64,000 bases of DNA from contig OZ022585.1 of the NCBI GenBank assembly GCA_963669155.1, positions 8,489,422 to 8,553,421 of the forward strand, in the 5' to 3' direction. The notes beneath the pieces are model-generated. The model searched no databases. It saw nothing but the letters and a program-made list of their open reading frames with translations, and had not been told where the DNA came from. Position 1 is the stretch's first letter, and the number at the start of each line of letters is the position of its first letter. Position numbers and translations under genes: made by a program. Origin of the DNA: Arbacia lixula (taxonomy: Eukaryota > Echinodermata > Echinoidea > Arbacioida > Arbaciidae). Below, piece after piece: positions 39,581-52,900 of this stretch.

Positions 39581-42500
39581 AAGTGCCATATCTAGTGACA
39601 ACAGTGACTATGAAATGCCAGGCTTTCCTATCCATTGCCAGTCTAAGAAGCTCAATCTTCTCCATACTAGTCCATGTTGCAATGCAACAGCCAATGAGCT
39701 CTCATTATTGCACCTGATGCCATGGTAGTTACCATTGAAAGTAAGTTACAAAGATTGACTACCTGTAACATGGCCCAGAGCTTTGACTGTATTTTTATTA
39801 TACATGGTCAGATTTGTCGTCGGTCCACGATCTGGGAGGTCCCGAGGGAGAAGTGCGGACGGTCGTCCATCAGCTGAAGACAGGCGTGGCTGAGCTCCAG
39901 GACAGCTGGAACAAACTCAACATCAGGTCGGAGAACTGGCAGCATAAACTGGACGAGATGTCAACAGTAAGAACATGACACGTGTGCAGCTGCATGTAGA
40001 AATCAAATGAATCACGACATGTTGATTCACCCATGAGCTTTGAGGTCATACCCTCAGAGGTCAACGATCATGATCTTTGCAAAACAAAAAATGTTTTAAT
40101 TAAAAATGAGTTACCAAACAAATGAAGTTCGCTGAGAAGCGACGGCATCTAATTTCAGACTGTGTGCAGTCAAGCTGGTTTAGTATACAGAGATTATTAC
40201 AGCGAGACTATTGTCTTTACGATAGATGTCTTGATATGCGTGATAATTGCTGACTAATTAAGCCAGGGCTCAGTTGCCTAAAACTTATCATTAATGGTAA
40301 CTCTGTCATCAATGGTAACTTCCATGGTAACATCGCTCGATAGCCAAATTCAAGGCGTCCATAGAAGTCGCCATTGGTCGCAAAACTAACATCAATGATT
40401 TTAGTTAGATGCAACAGGGCCCAAAGGCATGTTAGTGTTGCTCTCATGGTTGTTATGTCTGTTTTTGTAGATACTGTAGCATTCTTACCATCTGCTGCCA
40501 TATACTAATTAAAGGGAATATAGTGTACTGGGAAGAAAAAAGGCCTTCAAAAGGTGATCGTGAGCAATTGTCTTGCCAATGGTCTTAAATGCGTGTATTG
40601 CCCGTTTTAGAAACTTGCTGAAAGTTACTTGCCCTAAAACTATCCACATTTGCAGTTATTAGTGATTAAATCACAAATCATCAAATTGTTCGCGCCGAAC
40701 ATTTCAAGGATTTGTGAGTTAATCACTAATTACTCAAAATGGGGATCATATGAGGGCCGTTTTTCTATAATGGACAATACATGCATTTAAGACCATTGGC
40801 AAGAAGAATTGCTCCCGGTCACCTTTTGAAGGCCTTTTTGTCTTCCCAATACAGTATACTCCCTTTAACGTTCTTTCTGATGTATCCACAGAAAATGCTA
40901 GCCCTGCATCAGTCCATGGACAAGCTGAGTGCCCGACTGCATGAGGCCGAGGCTACCCGGACCAGATGGTTGCCCGTAGGGGACCTCATCATCGACAGCC
41001 TACCCCAGCACCTGGCTGAACTCAAGGTGGGTGGTGCTAACACCAGTCCAGGGTCCTGTTGCATAAAACTTACCATTAATGGTAACTTTGCCATCAATGG
41101 TAACTACCATAGCAGGATTGCTCTTCCGCCAGTTAAAGTCAAGGTTTGCATAGAAGTTGCCATTGGTCAGAAAGTTACCATTACTGGTAAGTTTTATGTA
41201 ACTAAGCCCTTCTGCATAAAACACCATTGCAACTTTGCTACCAATGGCAACGTTTATGGAAACCTTAAATTTGATTGGTTGTCAAGCTATGTTAACCATG
41301 GTAGTTACCATTGATGGCAGAGTTTCCATTCATGCTTTGGGCCCTAGACCCATCGGGGGGGGGGGGGGGGGGGTCCTGAATGGATGTTCTTTGGGTAAGT
41401 GGGGAAGGGGAGGGGAAAGGTGTGGTGTGGAAAACATTTGGACCCAAAATTTGTAAGTCCTTTGAAATTTTGCTTTTTAAAGTTTGCTTCTAGAGGGACA
41501 TTCAAACTCCATTTTCAACTACACTTGGTTCATAGGGGTCGTGATGGAACACTTATCTTCATTCGTTTTTAATGCTTACATCCTGGACCTTGGGGAACCC
41601 TATTGGCTTATCTTTATGCCAATAGTAATGAAAGAGTGACAGTGAAGTGCGTAGGTTAAAGGTCAACTTTATATGTGCAGCTTTGATTGGTTGTTACAAG
41701 AACATTAAGGTCTGGTTGTTATAGTCCGTGTCCCTCTTTACCAGAGCTTCCAAGCCCACTACAGTCCCATCCAAAATAATTTGGATGAGTTGACTCAGTT
41801 GGCCTCTCTCTGTAGATCTCGTATATGCCCCTTTCACTGTTATTGGATATTCTGTCATTGTTCTTGAGGCATGACTGTACTAATTCATTCCTAATGTTGA
41901 TTGCGTGTGAGAGGAACATCAACATCTGCATTTCATATTCACCATCATGTTATCGTCCCTCTTTACCAGAGCTTCCAAGACTACTACAGTCCCATCCAGG
42001 ATGACCTGGAGAAGGCCAGTCAGATGGCCGGTCACTTCCCGTCGCAGCAGGTCAGTCTGAGCACGGTCAACCAGAACCGGCTGGAGGACATCGTGCGTCG
42101 ATGGAAGACCCTCCAGATGGCCATCGATGAGCGGTCGCGACTCCTCAACGAGGCTCTCAGGGACTTTGGGCCGCAGTCACAGCACTTTCTTAGAGGTAGG
42201 AGATGGTGCACAGGATGATATCAATTGTATGTTTTAGCCAGGTGTGGTTTCTTTATAGGTCTTCCTTAGGATATCACTAGTCACTATTAGCAAAGTGTGG
42301 TCTCTAAGGTCTTCCTTAGAGATAGCAGATGGTGCACATTGTATCACTAGTCACTATTAGCCAGGTGTGAAATCTTAGGTCTTCCTTAGAGGTAGAAGAT
42401 GGTGCAAATTATATCACTAGTCACTATTAGCCAGGTGTGAAATCTTAGGTCTTCCTTAGAGGTAGAAGATGAACATGATTACATCAATCGTCTGTATTAG

Positions 42501-45500
42501 CCAGGTGTGCTTTGTTTTAAACAAAAGTTATGCTTGATGACTGGAAGCTTATCTGATTGTTTGCCTGGCATGGCAACAACCGAAATATGCAAACTAATTT
42601 GGACAAAAAAGAGACATTCAATAGTTATGGGAATTATAATATAAGTCACATAAACCAAATTATAGATCCACAAATGTTCTGTACACAAACTGAGAATCAA
42701 GCGAATGTAGAGTTCATAATTTTCGAAAACTTTTCTTGATTTTTGTTCTGAAATGCTCCTCTCACCTGGCTTTATTAAATCTTTTTTAAATTCACATACA
42801 TGTGGAGACATATTCAACTCTTTGTGCGCCAGATGTAATTTCCTCTGTGTTTTTTATGTGCATATTCAGTGCAAGAATGCTTCAATGGCTGATAAAGTTA
42901 ACAACTATTTGCAGTCAAATTATTCTATATATTGTTTGTACTTGCTCTTGTGAAGTGTGCTTCCCTCTACTTACCTCATTTACTGTTGAGTGTAGAAATA
43001 GTCTCACCGTCACACATGGCCTATGTTTGAGTCAAGTGTACGTGAAATGCAAATGTTGTTGGTGACTGGCTGTCCTAATGTTGACTTCATGTACCCAATG
43101 TCGTTTGTTTTCCTCTGCCTTCTGCAGCATCAGTGCAACACCCGTGGGAGAGGGCTGTTGCTGCCAACAAGGTTCCCTACTTCATCAAGTAAGTCCAGTT
43201 TCTCTCCTTTTCCATGACTTGTGTTTGTGACACAAAATCACTCATTGGCATAGTTTTATATGGTTTAAGGCAGGGGGAAATGGACATAGTTTTTTTTTTG
43301 TAATCAGTGGATTCCTGTGCTATTATGACCATGGGTCCTATGTTTGTTTCATTTCAGCCAGCATAAAGGAATCATCTCCAAAATGATAATAGTGGAAGTA
43401 AAACAAACTTTGGACTCCAGTGATGACCATGTTCACCGCCCATGATCATTGACTATTCCTTACTTCATAAAGTTCATTAATATAAACATTAGAATGATTT
43501 GTTTATAAATCTGAAATAAAACAAAACAGGTACAGTTTCTTATGTGCAATATTGGAGTGTTCCCAGAGAATCGCATATGCTTTGCCTTGTACATTTAAAA
43601 TTTTGTGATATCAGGAAAAAAAGAATCATCTCAAAATGATAATATCATTTCAATTAAGCAAAACCTGATGGCAGAACAGGGCTGCCTTTCCTTAAAAGAT
43701 AGGAGGTTTGCTGTGTTGTAGGACTAGACAGTCAAACCTGTCTTAGCAGCCACCTGTCTATAGCAGCCAACCTGCCTATAGTGGACATTAAAATGATTCC
43801 CCCGGAGAGATATCATGTGTTAAAGAACCTGCCTATAGCAGCCACTTGTTTATAAAGGCCACAATTTTTGTTTCCCTTGGGTGGCCACTATAGACTGTAT
43901 ATGTTTCACTGTATATGTTTGTGACCCTTTCTTTGTTTGATACCTTCCTCACCCAGCCATGGTACTGAGACGACCCACTGGGATCACCCACGCATGACCG
44001 AGCTCTTCCACTCTCTCTCGGACCTCAATGCGGTCAAGTTCTCGGCCTACCGCACCGGCATGAAGCTCAGGCGGCTCCAGAAGTCTCTCTGCTGTGAGTC
44101 CCACTGTGACTTCTCATCGTCTGTCTCTTTTCTCTCCTTTCTCTCCTTCTTTCTCCCATGTTCCCTCTCCTCTTTCTCTCTGTCTCTCTGTCTCTCTCTG
44201 TCTCTCTCTCTCTCTGTCTCTGTCTCTCTCTCTCTCTCTCTCTCATTCTCCCCCTCTTCTGTTTCTCATTGTTTCTTTCTTTTTCTTTCTCTCCTTATCT
44301 CTCCCTCTCTCTTCTCCTCTCTCTCCATTCTCTTCTCTCTCTCCTTCTCTCTCATTATCTTTTTCAGTCTTTCTCTTCTCTTTCTCATTATTTCTTTCCT
44401 ATATTTTCTCTCCTCTCCCTTCTTTCTCTCCTGTTTTCCCTCACCTTCTCTCTATCTCTGTGTGTTTGTCTCTCTAAGATTATCTTCTCGGATTTGTACA
44501 AGACGGTTCCAGTTGAAAGAGCTTAGGCACTGCAGAATTGTAACAAAACTGTAGCTGGGGTAGCCTTTAGTCAAACAATGACAATTCTTGAGGGAGGATC
44601 CCAAGTCTAATTTCAATCATAATAATGCTAATATTGTACAATTCTTATTAAGCTGGTAATAAAGATAAATAGAGGTATAGAAGGAAGAAGGTAGTTTCAG
44701 TAATGAGTTTATAGGTTTAATGCAAACAAATTGTCTCTATGGGATGAAAAGGTAAGTTTCTAACATTGACTTGAATGTCTCTGTCGATCTTACCTGTTTA
44801 ACACATTCATTTAGATTGTTCCAAATATTTGATCTTGTAATAAATCCTTTTCCCTCTTCCCACCTTGCCACTCACCCAGTATACCTGCTGAACCTAGCCA
44901 GTGCAGATGCCATCTTCAGCCAGCATGACCTGGTGTCGTCCAATGACCGCACCCTGGACGTGACCGAGATCATCGCCTGCCTGGCCACGGTGTATGAGAC
45001 CCTGGCCATGGATCACCCAGGCATGGTCAACGTCCCTCAGTGTGTCGACATGTGCCTCAACTGGCTGCTCAACGTCTACGACACGTGAGTCTCACAAGCT
45101 TTTCTGGAACTTTCCCCCACCCTTGAAGGTGTCCCTTTTGCAGGCCAGAGAATGAAATTTTGTAAAATCCACGGAAAGTGGGAGAAGAGGGAAGTTTTAA
45201 TACAGTATATATACTGTATTAAAACTTCCCTCTCGATGATAAAACTAGAAATTGACTTTAAGCGAAATACAGCGATCAGTAGAGTTTTAGGAGGTTTTGG
45301 GCAGTCATACAAACAAAATACTGTCATATGTAACATGGACTTGATATAATGATGAAGGGTTGTTTCAGCATGTAGTGCAGATGTTTGTTTTTCTGTTCCT
45401 CTGGACTGTCAAGTATCTATAGTCTCAAAATAAAAGTTATTTTATATCTACTTATGGTACAAAATTATAGTAAGAATGGGAATTTCATTGGTTTGAATTT

Positions 45501-46874
45501 GGAGCAAAAGGGAGAACGTAAAGAATATCTTTTTAGTAATATAATGCATATATATATTGGTCAAACAGCATGTAATATGAATAATTCAGGAAATATTTGC
45601 AGAATTCTGTATAAGTGAAATGGCTTGTCAGAAAGAACATGCCTAACATTGGTGTATGTGTCTCTCCCATTTCTCCTCAGGGTTCGGAGCGGGAGGGTCC
45701 GCGTGCTGGCTTTCAAAGTGGGCATCGTGATGCTGTGCAACGCCCACCTGGAGGACAAGTACCGGTCCATCTGCCGCTTCGTGGCAGACAAGCAGGGCAA
45801 GATCGACCAGCGAGGTTTGGGGCTCCTACTACATGACTGTGTGCAGATTCCCAGGCAGCTCGGCGAGGTGGCGTCCTTCGGGGGCAGCAACATCGAGCCC
45901 AGCGTCAGGAGCTGCTTCAATATGGTGAGGAGGTGGCTTCTTTGGGAGAGATAAAGTTAATATGAACTTAATTCACAAAGAATGAGTGACTTTATTTTGA
46001 ATTATTTTGTAATTCATTGGCAGTGAAAAGACATTGCAAAAGTGCGTTCTGAGAAAAAAGTAAACGTTTTGTTTCCCAGGTAGATAAGACAACACGGTAC
46101 ATGTTTGGTAACATGTAAAATGAGTAAGATGAGTAGATATAACTTGATCTGTCTCTCCATCTGGCCCAAAACTGTTACCAAGCCCCTGTCCTTGATGTAA
46201 ACCATCTTTGTCCTTGTACGTGTTCTTAACATGTAAAAAGTCTTAAATTGGTATATCTCTACACATGCCTTTGGCTCTTAACTTACCTTGGTCTTACCCT
46301 GATAGAGCCAGCCCAGTTCTATCGTAGTCTTAGTGCAACTTGGTCTATCTCTTCTTCTGGCCATAGACCCCTGATCGTGCCAGCCGAGTTCCTGGCCTGG
46401 ATGAAGCTGGAGCCTCAGTGACTGTTCAGTACTTCTGGTCTTATCATTGCTGTAACTTGTTCTTACCTTGCTAGAGTCAGCCCAGTTCTATTTGAGTCTT
46501 AGTGTAACTTGGTCTATCTTTCCTTCTGACCCTAGACTGGCAGCAAGCCCCTGATCGAGCCAGCCCAGTTCCTGGCCTGGATGAAGCTGGAGCCTCAGTC
46601 CATGGTCTGGATGCCTGTGCTGCACAGAGTAGCGGCGTCAGAAACGGCCAAGCACCAGGCCAAGTGTAACATCTGCAAGGAGTGCCCCATCGTAGGCCTT
46701 AGGTACCGCTGTCTCAAGTGCTTCAACTTTGACCTTTGTCAGGTGAGTAACCTAACTCTCTTTTCTTTGTAAGTTTTGTTGGAAGCATTATCCGAGGCAA
46801 ACCCAATGTGCACATGGGATGTCAAGAAAAAGAGAGAGATAAACAGGCAGAGAGAGAGAAAGAGACAAACATAT

Positions 46875-46913
<39 letters not shown>

Positions 46914-49900
46914 CAAGGGAAGAGAGTAAATATAAAAGAGATATCAAAATGATACGTCAACGCCCTAGAATGTCAGGAAAGAAATTGAATACCAACATTT
47001 GTCATTACATGTCATGTACTGAGAGGGTACTGAATATTATGTGAATGCATTTCATATACATGCTGACATTATATGGATTGTTGCTGAACATTTTACATCA
47101 ATCATGTGCTACATGTACCATAAATTGTATGAAATAATTATTTCTGTGCATTTTCTTTCCTTGCCTGTAGAGCTGTTTCTTCTCTGGAAGGAAAGCGAAG
47201 ACGCACAAACTGTCACATCCAATGCAAGAATACTGTACAACGGTGAGTTCCTTACACATCCATGCATTCAGTATTATGCTGTTCGGTAGATCCTCAAAAT
47301 GTCCGTCGAGGTCTAATACAAACAGAGAGTCATAACTGTAATTAATGTTGATGATGACTCCTACATCTTTATAGAAATTCAACAGATTCTGATTTGTCCA
47401 CAGGAGAGTACATCTAGTTACATATTCAAGTATTTTTATTAGTAGTACTAGTAATAAAAGCATTTTCAGACTTTATGACCATGAGATATTAATTGATTGA
47501 AAAAAAAAAAAAAAATTGACCTTACACTATAATTGATCAACCAGGCAGTGTGCTGCTCTTATAACAATAGTGTTTAAAGGGATAGTTCACCCTGAAGATA
47601 ATTAGGTTTCAATCAAAGCAGAAACATGAAAGAAATATATTTGAAGGTTTGACAAAAATCTGTCAAAGGATAAAAAAGTTACGATCTTATGAAATATCAA
47701 TTTTACGACGTCACGTGCAAGGTGCTCTCCCATATGCTGTGTACAGTATAATTAGAAGAAAAGCTCTTTTTCTTTTTTTTAGATCGAATGATTTTTTTTT
47801 TCATACAGGTTTGTGTGCAAAAAGGTATTTCTAATGATGTAACATGAACAGGTAAAAAAATGCATATTTTTTTTGAGAAAATGCTAATTTTTTAGAACAA
47901 AAAACCTTGGATGTTACAACGTGGCATTACAAAATGAAACCTTTAAAAGACTCTCTTATCCTTTGACTGATTTGCATCAAACCTTCACTAATATGTTTCT
48001 TTCATGTGTCTGCTTTTATTGAAACACTCAAATTCAGGGTGAACGATGCCTTTAACTAATGCAAACATTGGGCAGGGGCAAAATAAGAATCAATTGGAAA
48101 TCTTTGTTTTTTTTCCCCCGATTACAGACGACATCGGGGGAGGATGTTCGGGACTTTGCAAAGGTAGTGCGGAACAAGTTCAAGTCGAAGCGGTATTACA
48201 GGAAGCATCCTCGCGTTGGCTATCTGCCGGTCCAATCAGTACTGGAGGGTGATGACCTGGAATCGTAAGTGCCCTTCGCCCATCATTCTCTTCTGTGATT
48301 GGCTCTCTCCCTGCCATCTCTCTTTGGAGTGTTTGTCACCCTGTTCAGTCGAAACATTACGCAGGTGGCTCAGGGTGGCTTTGCCCCCACAAAGCAAGAA
48401 AAGCCCTCAAGAATACCAAAAGAGCCCATGTAAAAAAAAAATGATAAACACTGTACTGTATACGCCATACATATTTTTTTTTTCTCGAATTTCGCGAGAT
48501 TTTAGCAACACGCAATAAATATTGTGCTTGATCCGGACATGAATACGACCTGCACACGCACATGTTATTACTATTACTCAGTCCTTCACGTCGCAAATTT
48601 AACCAATCGTAAAATTATCGCAAAGTCCCGATTCGGGAAAAAAATAAGACCTGCTAAATATATGGTGTATACAGTAATGATATGAAGTGATATGAAATGT
48701 GTTTTTCTCTGACAGTGTCCTTGATCATTCTACAGAAGCCTTAACACTTCTTTCATGGAAAGTTGATTGACATCGTTGTGATGACAGTGTATATTCCAGC
48801 TCAAACAAGCATGCAGTCGAATTGCTCTAGCCTTAGCCGTTTCAAATGTTGCAATTTTTTTATCCAAATACATCATTAAGGTTAATTACTTCAAATTTCT
48901 GGCTGAATCCTCTTCCCTTCTTCAGGGAAATGACCCATCTGACCTCTACTGGAAGTGAATTCACGGTGCAGGATGGGATCGTAAACTCTTTGAAGTCTTA
49001 CCTGTTGTTGTCATGAACTTGTTCAGTTTGTGTTAATCCTCAACAAATTGGGGCATGACCGCAGAAATGTGGTACTGTCACTTCCAGGTATTGCATGGAA
49101 TTGAATTGATCTGTTTTCCACTCAATACAAATACAAATAATGCAGAAATACAAGATGACAGTAATTACAATGCAAATTAATGAACTTAAGGTATACCTAT
49201 CAAGTTTCAAGTCTTCAATATATAAGTTCAATATAAAGAAACTCAATAAACAACATGAATAGTACAATTATTTTGAATGGTAACATTTAAACGTCGAGGG
49301 GAAAAAAGGAACCTCGGTGAAGCTAGGCTTGTTGGGTGAGAGTATATACAAATTACAATGTATGATGTACTATTTGTCTGTTCCCCTTCCGCTCCCCTGC
49401 CAGGCCGATCACCACACCACAGCACATGGCTAACCAAGATACGCACACCAGGCTTGAGCTCTATGCAAACAGGTAGGCCACTGTCATCTTTTAAAGGGCA
49501 TATACTGTACTGGGAATGAAAAAAAGCCTTCAAAATGTAATTGTTGCAATCTTCTTGCCAATGGTCTTAAATTCATGTATTGTCTATTTTAGAAGCTTGC
49601 TGAAAGTTATTTGCCCTCAAATGATCTACATTTCGAGTAATGAGTGATTAAATCACAAATACTAAAAATGTTCAGGCCAAACATTTTGAGGATTTAATCA
49701 TTAATCATTAATTACTCCATATGTGGATCATTTGAGGGCAAATAACTTTCCGAAAGCTTCTAAAATAGACAATACATGAATTTAAGACCATTGGCAAGAA
49801 GATTGCTAACAATTACATTTTGAAGGCTTTTTTGCCTTCCCAGTACAGTATATGCCCTCATTACATCTCATTACCATAGGCATGAAAAGGCATACTAAGC

Positions 49901-52900
49901 CAGTGGGGATATCATAAGTTGGTAACGCAGAGGTTAACTGACAAAGCCCTGAATCAAATCGTCATCATAAATTACATTTGACAAACCACAAAGTCTATTC
50001 AGACTTGCTAATGATTTGAAAGATTTCATGAATGACAACATTTATAGCCTGAATATTGAATTTTAAAAAGTCTCTATTAAAACAAATGTGGTATTTAAAA
50101 TAAGTTTTAGATTAAAAATGGATGACTTTACCATAATGACATCTTCATCACTGAAGGTTTTGTACATTTCTTTAAGGTTGTATGTGTGCATCATACGCAG
50201 ATGAATCTGTTTTCAGAAAGAATTTTAGATTTGAATACTCAGAATAAAATTAGAGCATTTGTTTTTCTTTTGATCATCTCACAGGCTAGCAGAAGTTGAG
50301 AGCCAAGGAACATTAAACTCCATGCCAACAGACCTGTAAGTAATTCTTTAATCTGGGTCCTGTTTCATAAAACTTACATTTGATAGTAATGTTGCTGCCA
50401 ATGGCAACATCTATTGAAACCTAGAATTTGATTGGTTTTCAAGCTACATTACCATGGTAGTTACGATTTAAAATGGCAGAGATACCATTGATGGCAAGTT
50501 TTATGCAACAGGGCCCAGATTTGTGTTGTAGAGTGTTGATGTGCAATGTGGAGCATTTATGACTTTTTCCTTTTTCTTTTTTCCTTGACATGTCCTTACC
50601 CTAGTTAAATAGCAATGATAAACTCATAAGCCCATGGAGGGTTTCACACATTGATAATGCAGAGGTTAAACTGAAAAGGCCTTGACTCAATTCATGATCA
50701 TAAATTACATTTGACAAACCACAAAGTCTATTCAAATCTAAAATTGTTTTAAACTACAATCTGGTTTATTTTCCCCCTTTATGTTGTCTTTCACAAAAGA
50801 TTTACATGTAATACAGTTAACTCCTTGCATGTCACTTGTGTTCTCATTCCTGAGTAATACACACAAATCCCAAAGAGTGTAATTTTGTCTCTACACACAA
50901 AGAGTTACATACCATAGACCAGGACCATGTTGCATATAGGTTTTAAATTGTAACATACCACCAGTGGTAACTGCCTTGGCAACAGTTGCAGTTATGAAAG
51001 CTCATTGGCTGTTACCATGGTAGTTTCTATTTATGGTTAGTTACAATAATTGAAAACCTGTACGCAACATGGCCCAACAGCATGTTTGGCACAGAGATAT
51101 TCATTATCTGTTGTTTGTCTTCCTCTACCAGTGAGGATGAGCACCAGCTGATTGCCCACTACTGCCACAGCCTCGGGGGAGATGTCTCTACAGTGGTAAG
51201 CACCCCAGGGGCGCGGGGGGGGGGGGGGGGGGGGCGGTGAGAAATACATGAAAGTGGTCATCAAGATTAAGCAGTAATCCTAACTCTCCAAGTGATGGCC
51301 TCATGACATGAATAGAAAACTTGCTAGGGGACTTTGAAAGAAATTACAAGACTTTGGAATGCAATTGTGGTTGTGGGGGATCCTATAAGAAAAGCAACGC
51401 TTCGTTAGTAATAGGTCTCCTTCTGCTCACTACAACCTATTTGTTAGTTGTTAACACAAGTTTGAATGAGGAATTTAAACTTTGAAATTACTTATCTGTT
51501 TTATACTTGACATGTCTTGCTTTGTCCACAGCCTAACAGTCCAGCTCAGATTGTTGTCTCCATTGATGCCGACCATCGGCCGGATCTTGAATCCCAGATC
51601 TCAGAGCTAGAGGATGAAAACAGGTGAGAAAAGAAACATGAATATCTGTTGTTACCCCTTTAATTTCTACTTTATTGTTGTTCCTTTTCTTCTATTTACT
51701 CTTTGAAGTTCAAGCTTTATTTTTTTTATCAAGATAAAAAAAATATTTAAAGTAAACATTATAAATGATATATTGATATAAACTAAAAAGATAAGGCTTT
51801 CCTCCAAGTAAAAGGACAAGGCATAAAGAGTGAAAATATCCCAAGAAATTGATGATACAGAAGAAATGATATGTCATTATGACGGGCCAATTTTTTCTGA
51901 TTTTTATCATTCTTCATCCTCTTTGATATCAATACCACAAACGGAATGTTGAGATGTCCTTTCTGCCTTTCTTTTTAGAACACTCCTTTCTGAGCTTGAG
52001 ACGTTGAAGGTTCTGAGGACAGAAGACGTCAAGCGAGCAGCTGAGCTTGCCGCCTCGTCAGGAGATGAGAGAACCTCAGGCAAATCACCGGGAAGAGATG
52101 CGGAGCTGGTTGCCGAGGCCAAGCTCCTCAGGCAGCATAAAGGACGGCTGGAGGCTAGGATGCAGATCCTGGAAGATCACAACAGGCAGCTTGAGGCTCA
52201 GTTACAGAGGCTGAGGCAGCTACTGGAACAGGTAGGATGGGTGGAGGAAGAGAGGAATGGAGGAAGGGATGGAGGGAGGGATGGAGGGAGGGATGGAGGG
52301 AGCGAGGGATAGATTGAAAGAGAGATGGATAGAGGGGTACGTCCTTGAGAATCACAACAGGCAGCTAGAGGCTCAGTTACAGAGGCTGAGGCAGCTACTG
52401 GAACAGGTAGGATGGGTTGAGGAAGAGAGGAATGGAGGAAGGGATGGAGGGAGGGAGGGATGGAGGGAGGGAGGGAGGGAGGGAGGGAGGGAGGGAGGGA
52501 GGGAGGGAGGGAGGGAGCGAGCGAGGGATTGAAAGAGAGATGGATAGAGGGGTACGTCCTTGAGGATCACAACAGGCAGCTAGAGGCTCAGTGACAGAGG
52601 CTGAGGCAGCTACTGGAACAGGTAGGATGGGTTGAGGAATGGATGGATGGATGGATGGAGGGAGGGAGGGATGGAGGGAGGGAGGGAGGGAGGGAGGGAG
52701 GGAGGGAGGGAGGGAGGGAGGGAGGGAGGGAGGGAGGGAGGGAGGGAGGGAGGGAGGGAGGGAGGGAGGGAGGGAGGGAGGGAGGGAGGGAGGGAGGGAG
52801 GGAGGGAGGGAGGGATGGATAGATTGAAAGAGGGAGGGATAGATTGAAAGAGGGAGGGATAGATTGAAAGAGAGATGGATAGAGGGGTACGTCCTTGAGG

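Noticed and set aside
43189..43956. Dp71-type first exon in the intron before exon 63/64
   Set aside because: Looked for an ATG-started exon with a donor in the right phase; none convincing, and most of the intron end is a repeat.
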